Source: CAIWHR01 sp963830485 (GTDB lineage Bacteria; Pseudomonadota; Gammaproteobacteria; Burkholderiales; Casimicrobiaceae). From it: 64,000 nt of DNA. Location: positions 124,001-188,000 of the forward strand of contig CAWHNE010000016.1 in the NCBI GenBank assembly GCA_963830485.1, written 5' to 3'. Positions 21,664 to 29,818 of this stretch are shown piece by piece. A program made the translations under genes and the position numbers. The notes beneath the pieces were generated by a model. It had not been told where the DNA came from. It saw nothing but the letters and a program-made list of their open reading frames with translations, and did no database searches. The stretch's first letter is position 1. Each line of letters starts with the position of its first letter.

Positions 21664-23982
21664 ATGCTAAAACGCTGGCTGCTCTACCTCGGGTCCGTCC
21701 TGCTTGGGCTGGCGGTCGTGGGGGGCCTGCTCGGGGCCTTCGTACTGGCACTGCTTTATCCGACCCTGCCCTCGCTCGAAACCCTGACCGACTATCAGCC
21801 CAAGATTCCGCTCCGGATCGTCTCGGCCGAGGGGGACCTCCTGGGCGAATTCGGGGAGGAGCGCCGGTCGATCGTGACTATCGCCGAAGTGCCGGATCTG
21901 ATGAAAAAGGCCATTCTGGCCGCCGAAGATGAGCGTTTCTACTCCCATGGTGGCGTCGACTACCTCAGCGTCGTCCGGGCCGCGGCCTCCAACCTCGCGA
22001 GCGGGACCCAGCAGGGCGCCGGCACGATCACGATGCAGGTCGCCCGGAACTTCTTCCTGACTCGGGAGAAGACCGTCACCCGCAAACTGCGCGAAGTCCT
22101 GCTCGCGTGGAAAATCGAGGCCAATCTCACCAAGGACGAAATTCTCCAGCTTTACGTCAACCAGATCTTCCTGGGCCAGCGCGCCTACGGCTTCGCCGCG
22201 GCATCCCAGATCTATTTCGGCAAGCCGCTGAAGGACGTGACCCCCGCCGAGGCGGCCATGCTGGCCGGCCTCCCCAAGGCGCCGTCGGCCTTCAACCCCG
22301 TCACCAATCCCCGTCGCGCCAAGACTCGACAGCTCTACGTGCTCCGGCGCATGCACGAGCTTCGTTTCATCAGCGACGATCAGATTCGGGAAGCACAAAG
22401 CGCGCCACTCGCGGTGCGGGTCGGGCTGCGCGAGGTCGTGCCGGTGCACGCCGAATTCATCGCCGAGATGGCGCGGCAGGTCGTCTTCGAGGCCTACGGG
22501 GAGGACGCGTATACGAAAGGCCTGACCGTGCACACGACGATCCGCAAGGCCGATCAGGAGGCCGCTTATGCTGCACTGCGGAAGGGGGCGATCGACTACG
22601 ACCGCCGGCATGGCTACCGCGGCCCGGAGGCGTATATCAGCTTGCCGGAGGATGCCGGCGAGCGGGAGGCAGCGCTCGAGCATGCCTTCCAGGACGCAGC
22701 TGACAGCGACGGCCTGATCGCCGCGGTCGTGCTCGCTGCGTCGGCGGCCGAAGTCAAGGCCGTCCTGGCGGACGGTGAAGCGATCCAGATCACGGGGGAC
22801 GGGCTCCGGTTCGCCGCGCAGGCGCTGCGCGACAAGTCCCCCGCCGCCACCCGGATCCGGCCCGGCGCGGTCATCCGCGTCGCGCGCGACGACAAGGGAC
22901 GCTGGGCCGTGGCCCAGATCCCGCAGGTCGAGGGGGCGTTCGTCTCGATGCGGCCGAAGGACGGCGCGCTCGTCTCGCTCGTCGGCGGCTTCGACTTCGA
23001 TCGCACCAAGTTCAATCACGTCACGCAGGCGCAACGGCAGCCGGGTTCCGCGTTCAAGCCATTCATCTACTCGGCGGCGCTGGAGAAGGGCTTCACGCCG
23101 GCGACGGTCGTCAACGACGCCCCGTTCTTCGTCCCCGGCGACAAGGCAGGCGGCGAGGACTGGGAGCCCAAGAACTACGACGGCAAGTTCGAGGGGCCGA
23201 TGCGCGTGCGCACCGCGCTCGCCAAATCGAAGAACCTCGTCACCGTCCGCGTGCTGCAGGCAATCGGACCGCAGTACGCGCAGGACTACATCGCCCGCTT
23301 CGGGTTCGATCCCAAGCTCCATCCGCCCTACCTGACGATGGGGCTCGGGGCTGGGTCCGTGACGCCGCTGCAGATGATCGACGCGTACGCCGTGTTCGCG
23401 AACGGCGGCTACCGCGTCTCGCCCTACCTGATCGCGAGGATCGTCGACGCCCGCGGCAACCTGTTGTCCGAGGCCGACCCGGCGCGCGCAGGCGAGGGCG
23501 CCGAGCGCGCGATCGATCCGCGCAACGCGTGGATCATGACGTCGCTGCTCAAGGACGTAGTCCGGGTCGGAACGGCGGTGCGGGCTCTGTCGCTCAACCG
23601 GACCGATCTGGCCGGCAAGACCGGAACAACGAACGAGTACGTCGACGCGTGGTTCTGCGGCTACAACGCCGCGCTGGTCGGCGTCGCCTGGATCGGCTTC
23701 GACCAGCCGCGGACGCTGGGCACGAACGAGACAGGCGCCGCCGCGGCGCTGCCGATCTGGATCGCGTACATGGCGAAGGTGCTGAAGGGCACGAAGGAGA
23801 CCGAGTTCCCGATGCCCGACGGCATCGCCGCGGTGAAGATCAACCCGGACACCGGGCTGCGCGACGACACCGGCGGCGGGCTCACCGAGTTCTTCTTCTC
23901 CGAGTTTCCGCCGCGCGGCCGCGACGAGAGCCTCGCCCCGCTGGGCGCGCCGGGCAAGGACATCCGGGACCAACTCTTTTGA
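21664..23982 (+). CDS. mrcA: Penicillin-binding protein 1A
   Basis: Bifunctional peptidoglycan synthase in the inner membrane. The 772-residue product has an N-terminal membrane anchor (residues about 8-32), a GT51 glycosyltransferase domain with EDERFYSHGGVD and GAGTITMQVARNFFL, an OB-like insert, and a transpeptidase domain with SXXK (GSAFKPF, near residue 461), SXN (KSKN, near 521) and KTGT (near 652). Length is normal for class A PBPs. It sits divergently next to pilMNOPQ, the usual position in proteobacteria, and is followed 4 bp later by the next gene. Confidence 0.97.
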   Translation: MLKRWLLYLGSVLLGLAVVGGLLGAFVLALLYPTLPSLETLTDYQPKIPLRIVSAEGDLLGEFGEERRSIVTIAEVPDLMKKAILAAEDERFYSHGGVDYLSVVRAAASNLASGTQQGAGTITMQVARNFFLTREKTVTRKLREVLLAWKIEANLTKDEILQLYVNQIFLGQRAYGFAAASQIYFGKPLKDVTPAEAAMLAGLPKAPSAFNPVTNPRRAKTRQLYVLRRMHELRFISDDQIREAQSAPLAVRVGLREVVPVHAEFIAEMARQVVFEAYGEDAYTKGLTVHTTIRKADQEAAYAALRKGAIDYDRRHGYRGPEAYISLPEDAGEREAALEHAFQDAADSDGLIAAVVLAASAAEVKAVLADGEAIQITGDGLRFAAQALRDKSPAATRIRPGAVIRVARDDKGRWAVAQIPQVEGAFVSMRPKDGALVSLVGGFDFDRTKFNHVTQAQRQPGSAFKPFIYSAALEKGFTPATVVNDAPFFVPGDKAGGEDWEPKNYDGKFEGPMRVRTALAKSKNLVTVRVLQAIGPQYAQDYIARFGFDPKLHPPYLTMGLGAGSVTPLQMIDAYAVFANGGYRVSPYLIARIVDARGNLLSEADPARAGEGAERAIDPRNAWIMTSLLKDVVRVGTAVRALSLNRTDLAGKTGTTNEYVDAWFCGYNAALVGVAWIGFDQPRTLGTNETGAAAALPIWIAYMAKVLKGTKETEFPMPDGIAAVKINPDTGLRDDTGGGLTEFFFSEFPPRGRDESLAPLGAPGKDIRDQLF

Positions 23983-23986
23983 CCCG

Positions 23987-24628
23987 ATGAGGAGACGAGT
24001 CGAGGGCGGAGACCGCGGCCGCAGCCGCGATGTTCGCGCGAAACGCGATCGCCTGCAGATCGCGCAGGCGGCCGCGCGATTGATCGCCGAACACGGGCTC
24101 ACCGACTGGACGCTGGCCAAGCTCAAGGCGGTGCGACAGCTGATGCTTCCGGAATCGGCGGCGCTGCCGTCGAACGACGAGATCGAGGCGGCGCTCGCGA
24201 GCTACCACGCGCTGTTCGCGGCCGACGCGCACGACGCCTCCCTGCGCACGCAGCGCCGCGAGGCGCTCGCGTGGATGCGGCGCTTCGCCGCGTGGGATCC
24301 GCTGCTCGTCGGCGGCGTCGCCGCCGGCTGGGCGACCGCACACAGCGATATCCGGCTCGAGCTCGTCGCCGACGACGCGAAGTCGGTCGAAATCGCGCTT
24401 GCCAACGACGGCGTGCGCTACGCGGCGCTCCCGCCGCGCGAGGCGGACGGAGGCGCGCAGCTCCTGATCGAGACGCCCGGTGCAAGCCTCCGGGTGGCGG
24501 TGCTCACGCCGGTCGCACGCCGCAATCGCCCGCGCCGCCCCGACGAGCCCCGGCTGTCGGCCGCGGCCGTTGCCACGCTCTTGGAAGAACCGGGGTCTGA
24601 CCCGGGTCAGGCCCCAAGGACGGGTTAA
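23987..24628 (+). CDS. Conserved hypothetical, degenerate nucleotidyltransferase-like
   Basis: The 213-residue product starts 4 bp after mrcA and is probably cotranscribed. Residues about 100-125 (LLVGGVAAGWATAHSDIRL) resemble the GG/GS...HSDIDL signature of nucleotidyltransferases, but the second catalytic Asp of the D-x-D pair is Arg here, so activity is doubtful. The N-terminal half is helical (AQAAARLIAEHG). The last 14 residues (EEPGSDPGQAPRTG) are encoded by a palindromic repeat, so the natural C-terminus has probably been replaced. I can name no function; the mrcA-coupled position hints at a cell-wall link. Confidence 0.7.
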   Translation: MRRRVEGGDRGRSRDVRAKRDRLQIAQAAARLIAEHGLTDWTLAKLKAVRQLMLPESAALPSNDEIEAALASYHALFAADAHDASLRTQRREALAWMRRFAAWDPLLVGGVAAGWATAHSDIRLELVADDAKSVEIALANDGVRYAALPPREADGGAQLLIETPGASLRVAVLTPVARRNRPRRPDEPRLSAAAVATLLEEPGSDPGQAPRTG

Positions 24629-24670
24629 CCGCGGGCAAGTCACCCCGGGGTCTGACCCGGGTCAGACCCC
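24592..24670. repeat. Two copies of a 24-bp palindrome at convergent gene ends
   Basis: GGGGTCTGACCC followed by GGGTCAGACCCC is a perfect palindrome at 24647-24670. A copy with one mismatch is at 24592-24615, 31 bp away. One copy encodes the tail of the plus-strand hypothetical gene and the other the tail of hemB. The pair may also act as a two-way transcription barrier, though there is no T-run. Confidence 0.8.
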
Positions 24671-25668
24671 AGCCACTCGGCGGCAGCAAGCGCGAAATAC
24701 GTGAGAATCGCGTCGGCGCCCGCACGCTTGAACGCGGTCAGCACTTCGAGCACGCCCGGTCGCTCGTCGATCCAGCCGTTCGCCGCCGCCGCCTTCAGCA
24801 TCGCGTACTCGCCGGAGACCTGGTAGACCGCCGTCGGCGCACCGAACGTGTCCTTCACGCGGCGAACGATGTCGAGATACGGCAGTCCAGGCTTCACCAT
24901 GACCATGTCAGCTCCCTCGTCCAGGTCGAGCCGGACTTCCCGCAGCGCCTCGTCCGAGTTCGCGGGGTCCATCTGATACGTGTACTTGTTGCCGCCGCCA
25001 AGGTTGCCGCTCGACCCGACGGCGTCGCGAAACGGCCCGTAGAACGACGATGCGTACTTGGCCGCGTAGGCGAGAATGCGCGTGTGCTGCCACCCCTCGG
25101 CATCGAGGGCTGCGCGGATCGCACCGACCCGCCCGTCCATCATGTCCGACGGCGCGACCATGTCCGCGCCTGCCTCCGCGTGGCAAAGCGCTTGCTTCGC
25201 GAGTGCCGCGACCGTCTCGTCGTTCAGCACGTAGCCCGTCCCGTCGATGAGGCCGTCCTGGCCGTGGCTCGTGTAGGGATCGAGCGCCACGTCGGTAATG
25301 AGGCCGAGACCCGGAAATCGTTCCTTCAGCGCGCGCACCGCGCGCGGCACGAGCCCGCTGCCGTTCCAGGCCTCTGCAGCCTCCGGGGTCTTGAGCTCCG
25401 CGGGGATCACCGGGAACAGCGCGAGCGCTGGGATGCCGAGGCGCACGCAGCGCTCGGCGTCGCCGAGGAGGAGGTCGACGCTCTTGCGCGAGATTCCCGG
25501 CAGCGACGGCACGGGCTCCTCGCGCTTCGCGCCGTCCAGCACGAATACCGGATAGATCAGGTCGTCGGACGTGAGGCGATGCTCGCGCATCAGCCGCCGC
25601 GAGAATTCGTCGCGCCGCATCCGCCGCATGCGCGTTGTCGGGTAGCGTCCGGAAAGATCAAAGCCCAT
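24640..25668 (-). CDS. hemB: Delta-aminolevulinic acid dehydratase (porphobilinogen synthase)
   Basis: Condenses two 5-aminolevulinate molecules to porphobilinogen. The 342-residue product carries both Schiff-base lysines: K204 (YAAKYASSFYGPFRDA) and K259 (MVMVKPGLPYLD). The Asp-rich DPYTSHGQDG region lacks the zinc-binding cysteine triad, which indicates the magnesium-dependent type. The family sequence ends at ALAAAEWL; the last residues GSDPGQTPG come from the palindromic repeat at 24647-24670. It lies downstream of engB on the same strand. Confidence 0.97.
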   Translation of the reverse strand: MGFDLSGRYPTTRMRRMRRDEFSRRLMREHRLTSDDLIYPVFVLDGAKREEPVPSLPGISRKSVDLLLGDAERCVRLGIPALALFPVIPAELKTPEAAEAWNGSGLVPRAVRALKERFPGLGLITDVALDPYTSHGQDGLIDGTGYVLNDETVAALAKQALCHAEAGADMVAPSDMMDGRVGAIRAALDAEGWQHTRILAYAAKYASSFYGPFRDAVGSSGNLGGGNKYTYQMDPANSDEALREVRLDLDEGADMVMVKPGLPYLDIVRRVKDTFGAPTAVYQVSGEYAMLKAAAANGWIDERPGVLEVLTAFKRAGADAILTYFALAAAEWLGSDPGQTPG

Positions 25669-25799
25669 GTCACGTCTCGGAAGGAAATGAGGATCGAGGC
25701 AACGGCCCGCAGGTCATATCGATAGGCGTTGCGGCACTATACGGATTCCGTACACACGTCATGGATTTTCATCGCGGAACTCTGACCGAGGTCAACGGT

Positions 25800-25922
25800 C
25801 TATCGATGCGGACGGCAACGTCTCCCGCTTTCCTCCCTGAGCGGGTGCCCTCGCGGTGAGCAACCTCGCGACGGGCGTTTCGGGCCCCGCGGCACTCCCC
25901 TTGATCGCGGGGCCTTTTCTTT
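25800..25922 (+). ncRNA. Candidate small RNA antisense to the engB 3' end
   Basis: The plus strand carries three consecutive hairpins: CCCGCT/AGCGGG (25824-25845) with loop TTCCTCCCTG, GCCCTCGCG/CGCGACGGGC (25847-25876) with loop GTGAGCAACCT, and GGCCCCGCG/CGCGGGGCC (25883-25914) followed by TTTTCTTT. The last is a strong intrinsic terminator facing away from any plus-strand protein gene. A CCTCCC-type loop is an anti-Shine-Dalgarno feature known from several trans-acting sRNAs. A TGACCGAGGTCA palindrome at about 25784-25795 is a possible operator or promoter element. The 5' end is not defined; it could lie up to 100 nt upstream. It overlaps the last 40 codons of engB in antisense. Confidence 0.45.
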
Positions 25923-26573
25923 GGGTGTCGCGCGCGCGCGCTGCGATTTCCCCGGCGCGGCCGACAGCGGCGCCAACCATGCGGCCAATGTTGTCTCCGC
26001 GGCCTCGACTCCGATCCGGTGCGTCGCCGAAAAGGGAACGATCGCGACTTGCGCAGCGTGCACGGGAAACGCGTCGGCGAGCGCACGTGCTATCGCATCC
26101 GCCGCGTCGCGCCGGCGCGACGCGGCCAGCTTGTCGATCTTCGTTGCGAGCAGGAGCGCGGGGCGGCCGCTCGCGAGATAGCCGGTCAGGAGCGCCACAT
26201 CCGGCGGCGCGAGGCCGTGCCGCGCATCGACGATGAGCACGAGGCCGACGAGCGACTGACGCGTCGCGAGGTACCGCCCGAGGAAGCCTTGCCAGTGGCG
26301 CTTCAGCGCCTGCGGGACCGCTGCGTAGCCGTAACCCGGAAGGTCGGCGACGAGCGCGCCCGAGCGCAGCCGGAAATAGTTGATCTGTTGCGTGCGACCC
26401 GGCGTTCGGCTCGCGAAGGCGAGCCTCGTCCTCTGCGCGAGCGCATTGATCGCGCTCGACTTGCCCGCGTTCGAGCGCCCCGCGAAGGCGATCTCGGGCG
26501 CGCCCGCAGGCGGCAACTGCGCATCGTCCGCGACGCTGAGCGCGAACTCCGCCTGCTGTAGGGGGTGCTTCAA
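25800..26573 (-). CDS. engB: Ribosome-biogenesis GTP-binding protein EngB/YsxC
   Basis: Essential small GTPase for large-subunit assembly. The G1 loop is AGRSNAGKSS (residues about 31-40), G2 TPGRTQQINYF, G3 DLPGYG and G4 TKID. The conserved domain ends near residue 210; the frame then runs on for about 40 residues of Arg/Pro/Lys-rich sequence lying opposite the candidate sRNA and its terminator. Usual EngB proteins are about 200-220 residues, so this tail is either lineage-specific or a by-product of the antisense RNA. It lies upstream of hemB on the same strand. Confidence 0.94.
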   Translation of the reverse strand: MKHPLQQAEFALSVADDAQLPPAGAPEIAFAGRSNAGKSSAINALAQRTRLAFASRTPGRTQQINYFRLRSGALVADLPGYGYAAVPQALKRHWQGFLGRYLATRQSLVGLVLIVDARHGLAPPDVALLTGYLASGRPALLLATKIDKLAASRRRDAADAIARALADAFPVHAAQVAIVPFSATHRIGVEAAETTLAAWLAPLSAAPGKSQRARATPKEKAPRSRGVPRGPKRPSRGCSPRGHPLREESGRRCRPHR

Positions 26574-26607
26574 TCGGGGGCCGTGGCGTTTCGGAGCAGG
26601 AGGCGGC

Positions 26608-26637
26608 TTGGGCCGGGGGTGCCCGATCCGCTACAAT
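26608..26637 (+). promoter_or_regulatory. Promoter of the cytochrome c4 gene
   Basis: TTGGGC (26608-26613), an 18-bp spacer and TACAAT (26632-26637) lie about 90 nt before the cytochrome start, in the divergent engB/cytochrome gap. Confidence 0.5.
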
Positions 26638-26726
26638 ACGACGATTTTGCGCCTTTTGGCCCGAGCGGCACGGCAGCGGCAACAGCCGCTCCGGCATGCC
26701 CGCCGTGCCCCCGAGGGAGTCGTTCG

Positions 26727-27369
26727 ATGAAACCCATGTTGCTGCTGGCCGCCGTCGCGGGTATGTGGCCGCGCTGCGGCCGCGCTGGCGCAGGACGCCG
26801 CCGGCAAGCCCGATCTCGCGAAAGCTCAAACGATCGTGAACCAGGTCTGCGTGGCGTGCCATGGGGCCGACGGCAACAGCCCGACGGCGGTGAATCCGAG
26901 CCTGGCGGGGCAGCCGGCGGATTACATCGCCCTCCAGCTCGCGCATTTTAAAGCGGGCATTCGCACGAACCCGGTCATGCAGGGGATGGCCGCCTCGCTC
27001 ACGCCCGCGGACATGAAGGCGCTGGGGGCCTACTTCTCGCAGCAGGTGGCGAAGCCGATGGCGGCGAAGGATGCGAGCCTCGTGCCCGCCGGACAGAAGC
27101 TCTACCGCGGCGGCGATGCGGCCGCCGGGGTGCCCGCGTGCGCCGCATGCCACGCGCCCGACGGCTCCGGCGTTCCGAAGAATTACCCGCGGCTCGGCGG
27201 GCAGTACGCCGATTACACGTACGCGCAGCTCAAGGCGTTCAAGGCGCGCGAGCGGGGCGCGGACAAGGACGGCAAGGACGTCAACGGGCGGATCATGGGC
27301 ATGATCGCCACGAAGATGACTGACGCGCAGATGAAAGCCGCCGCCGAATACACGTCCGGCCTGCGCTGA
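26727..27369 (+). CDS. Diheme cytochrome c4, frame broken once
   Basis: Periplasmic electron carrier, usually between the bc1 complex and terminal oxidases. Two cytochrome c domains each carry CXXCH: CVACHGADGNSP and CAACHAPDGSGVP, each followed by a distal Met region (KMTDAQMKAAAEY near the end). The signal peptide (MKPMLLLAAVAGM) is in one frame and the mature protein (AQDAAGKPDLAKAQTIVNQ) in another. One surplus base near 26764 restores the frame: 643 minus 1 is 642 nt, 213 residues. A GAGGGAG ribosome-binding site precedes the ATG. Confidence 0.88.
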
Positions 27370-27481
27370 CGCCGCCCCCGTCTTCCATAACACGTCCCAT
27401 CACGAGCGCGGCCGCGACCGCCGCGCTCAGCGTCCGCCCGGTCGCGGGCTGCCGCGGCGCGAGCCGCTGAGGGTTCCGGTT

Positions 27482-28360
27482 CTAGCTTCCACCCGGCTCT
27501 GCCGGGCTCGCGACGCAGCGCGCGAGCGCGTCGCGCCAGCCCGGCAACGCGAAACCGAACGTCGCCTCGAAGCGCGCCGTGTCGAGCACGCCGAATGCCG
27601 GACGGCGCGCGGGCAGCGGGTACTCGACGGTCGTGATCGGCACCACGCGCGGCTTGGCCGCCGCGCCGACGATCGCCTGCGCGAACTCGAACCAGCTCGC
27701 GCGGCCGGTCGAGCTCAGGTGATAGAGCCCCGCGCGATCGGCCAGCGCGGGCAGTCCTGCGGCGACGATGCGTTCTGTCGCCTCGGCGAGCGCCCGGCAC
27801 CAGTTCGGTACGCCAACCTGGTCGGCGACGATCCGGAGCTCGTCGCGCTCCGCCGCAAGTCGCTCGATCGTGCGCAGGAAATTCTTCCCGCGCCGGCCGT
27901 AGACCCAGCTCGTGCGGAACACGAGCGCCGCGCCGCCGACCGCCGCGATCGCTTGCTCTCCCTCGAGCTTCGTCGCGCCATAAACGTTGAGCGGTGCTGT
28001 CGGCGCGTCCTCGGGGTACGGCGTCGTCCGCGCGCCGTCGAACACGTAGTCGGTCGAGTAGTGGATCAGCACGGCGCCGGCGCGCTTCGCCTCCTCGGCG
28101 AGAATGCCGGGCGCGCGCGCGTTGACCGCTGCCGCGAGCTCGGCCTCCTTCTCGGCAAGGTCGACGGCCGTATAAGCCCCCGCGTTTACGATCAGACCCG
28201 GCTTCGCGCCACGCACCGCAGCGACGACAGCGTCAGCGTCGGCCAGGTCGAGCCGCGCGCGATCCGCCGCGACGACGTCGCCGTGCGGCGCGAGGAGCCG
28301 GACGAGTTCGAACCCGACCTGCCCGGCCGCGCCGGTGACCAAGATCGTCGGACGCCGCAT
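27482..28360 (-). CDS. rfbD: dTDP-4-dehydrorhamnose reductase
   Basis: Last step of dTDP-L-rhamnose synthesis. The 292-residue SDR protein has the N-terminal GAAGQVG nucleotide-binding loop, STDYVFDG, and the catalytic YGATK motif. It closes the minus-strand cluster rfbB-rfbA-rfbC-rfbD. The convergent gap to the cytochrome gene (27370-27481) holds only GC-rich inverted segments with no T-run. Confidence 0.96.
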   Translation of the reverse strand: MRRPTILVTGAAGQVGFELVRLLAPHGDVVAADRARLDLADADAVVAAVRGAKPGLIVNAGAYTAVDLAEKEAELAAAVNARAPGILAEEAKRAGAVLIHYSTDYVFDGARTTPYPEDAPTAPLNVYGATKLEGEQAIAAVGGAALVFRTSWVYGRRGKNFLRTIERLAAERDELRIVADQVGVPNWCRALAEATERIVAAGLPALADRAGLYHLSSTGRASWFEFAQAIVGAAAKPRVVPITTVEYPLPARRPAFGVLDTARFEATFGFALPGWRDALARCVASPAEPGGS

Positions 28361-28381
28361 CGCCTCGCGCGGAGCGCGAAT

Positions 28382-28921
28382 CTACGCGTAGACGTCGGCC
28401 GCCGCGAGCGGCGTGCCCGCGGCGTCCTTCGCGTTGACGACGGGCGCGGCGACCGGCCACGCGATCGCGAGCGCCGGGTCGTTCCAGAGCAGCGTGCGCT
28501 CGTGCTCGGGATGCCAGTAGTCGGTGGTCTTGTAGAGGAAGTCGGCGCTTTCGGACACGACGACAAAGCCGTGCGCAAAGCCGGGCGGGATCCAGAGCAT
28601 TCGCCGATTGTCGGCCGACAGCGCGACGCCGACCGAGCGGCCGAACGTCGGCGCGCCCCGCCGCAGGTCGACGGCGACGTCGAATACTTCGCCAGCCACG
28701 CAGCGCACGAGCTTGCCCTGCGCGTGCTCGACCTGGTAGTGGAGGCCGCGCAGCACGCCGCGCCGCGAGCGCGAGTGGTTGTCCTGCACGAACGCCGCGT
28801 CGACGCCCGCGGCCGCCAAGGCGCGCGCGTTCCAGCTCTCGAAAAAGAACCCGCGATCGTCGCTCCAGACCTGCGGCTCGATCAGCCTGACGTCGGGAAT
28901 CGCGGTCGGCGTGACCTTCAT
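28382..28921 (-). CDS. rfbC: dTDP-4-dehydrorhamnose 3,5-epimerase
   Basis: Epimerises C3 and C5 of dTDP-4-keto-6-deoxyglucose. The 179-residue cupin protein shows FVQDNHSRSRRGVLRGLHYQ with the catalytic His, RCVAGEVFDVAVDLR and IPPGFAHGF. Its ATG overlaps the rfbA stop as ATGA. Confidence 0.97.
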   Translation of the reverse strand: MKVTPTAIPDVRLIEPQVWSDDRGFFFESWNARALAAAGVDAAFVQDNHSRSRRGVLRGLHYQVEHAQGKLVRCVAGEVFDVAVDLRRGAPTFGRSVGVALSADNRRMLWIPPGFAHGFVVVSESADFLYKTTDYWHPEHERTLLWNDPALAIAWPVAAPVVNAKDAAGTPLAAADVYA

Positions 28922-29802
28922 CTCACGTCCGGCTCGCGCAGGAGCTCGAGCAGGTACTGGCCGTAACCGTTCTTGGCCATCGCCTGGCCGAGCCTCTCGA
29001 CCGCGGCCGCATCGATGTAGCCCAGCCGGTACGCGATCTCCTCGGGACACGCGATCTTGAGTCCCTGCCTTCGCTCGATCGTCTCGATGTATTGCGCGGC
29101 CTCGAGCAGCGACTCGTGCGTGCCGGTGTCGAGCCACGCCATCCCGCGCCCCATCACCTCGCACTCGAGCTCGCCCCACGCGAGGTACTGCCGGTTGACG
29201 TCGGTGATCTCGAGCTCGCCGCGCGCCGAAGGCCTGAGCTCTGCGGCGACGTCGAGCACGCGGTTGTCGTAGAAGTAGAGACCGGTAACCGCGTAGCGCG
29301 ATTTCGGCGCCTGCGGCTTCTCCTCGAGCGAGATCACGCGGCCCGCGGCGTCGAACTCGGCCACGCCGTAGCGCTCGGGATCGGCGACCGGGTAGGCGAA
29401 CACCGTCGCTCCCGTCCGCCGCTCGTTCGCGCGCATGAGCTGGAGCGACAAGTCGTGCCCGTAGAAGATGTTGTCGCCCAGCACCAGCGCGCAGACGTCG
29501 CGGCCGACGAATTCGCGGCCGATCACGAACGCCTGCGCGAGTCCCTCGGGCGACGGCTGGACCGCGTAGGAGAGCGAGAGCCCCCATTTCGAGCCGTCGC
29601 CGAGCAGCTGCGCGAAGCGTGGCGTGTCCTCGGGCGTGGAGATGAGGAGGATGTCGCGAATGCCGGCGAGCATCAGCGTCGACAGCGGATAGTAGACCAT
29701 CGGCTTGTCGTACACCGGCAGGAGCTGCTTCGAGACGACCTGCGTCACCGGATGAAGCCGCGTGCCGGACCCGCCGGCCAGGATGATGCCCTTGCGCGTC
29801 AT
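28918..29802 (-). CDS. rfbA: Glucose-1-phosphate thymidylyltransferase
   Basis: Makes dTDP-glucose from dTTP and glucose-1-phosphate. The 294-residue product starts MTRKGIILAGGSGTRLHPVT, the nucleotide-binding signature of the family, followed by KQLLPVYDKPMVYYPLS and the metal-binding LGDNIFYG. The ATG at 29802 is the family start; the frame is open for another 47 codons upstream, but that part overlaps rfbB and has no homology. Overlaps rfbC by ATGA and lies 16 bp after rfbB. Confidence 0.97.
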   Translation of the reverse strand: MTRKGIILAGGSGTRLHPVTQVVSKQLLPVYDKPMVYYPLSTLMLAGIRDILLISTPEDTPRFAQLLGDGSKWGLSLSYAVQPSPEGLAQAFVIGREFVGRDVCALVLGDNIFYGHDLSLQLMRANERRTGATVFAYPVADPERYGVAEFDAAGRVISLEEKPQAPKSRYAVTGLYFYDNRVLDVAAELRPSARGELEITDVNRQYLAWGELECEVMGRGMAWLDTGTHESLLEAAQYIETIERRQGLKIACPEEIAYRLGYIDAAAVERLGQAMAKNGYGQYLLELLREPDVR

Positions 29803-29818
29803 CGTCGGGGCCCGGCGT

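Noticed and set aside
25740..25922. 6S RNA (ssrS) for the RNA candidate near engB
   Set aside because: It contains a CCCTGAGC stretch, but the sequence folds into separate tandem hairpins and lacks the long closing stem and central bubble of 6S RNA.
27370..27481. Terminator between the cytochrome gene and rfbD
   Set aside because: GC-rich inverted segments occur but none has a convincing stem followed by a T-run on either strand.
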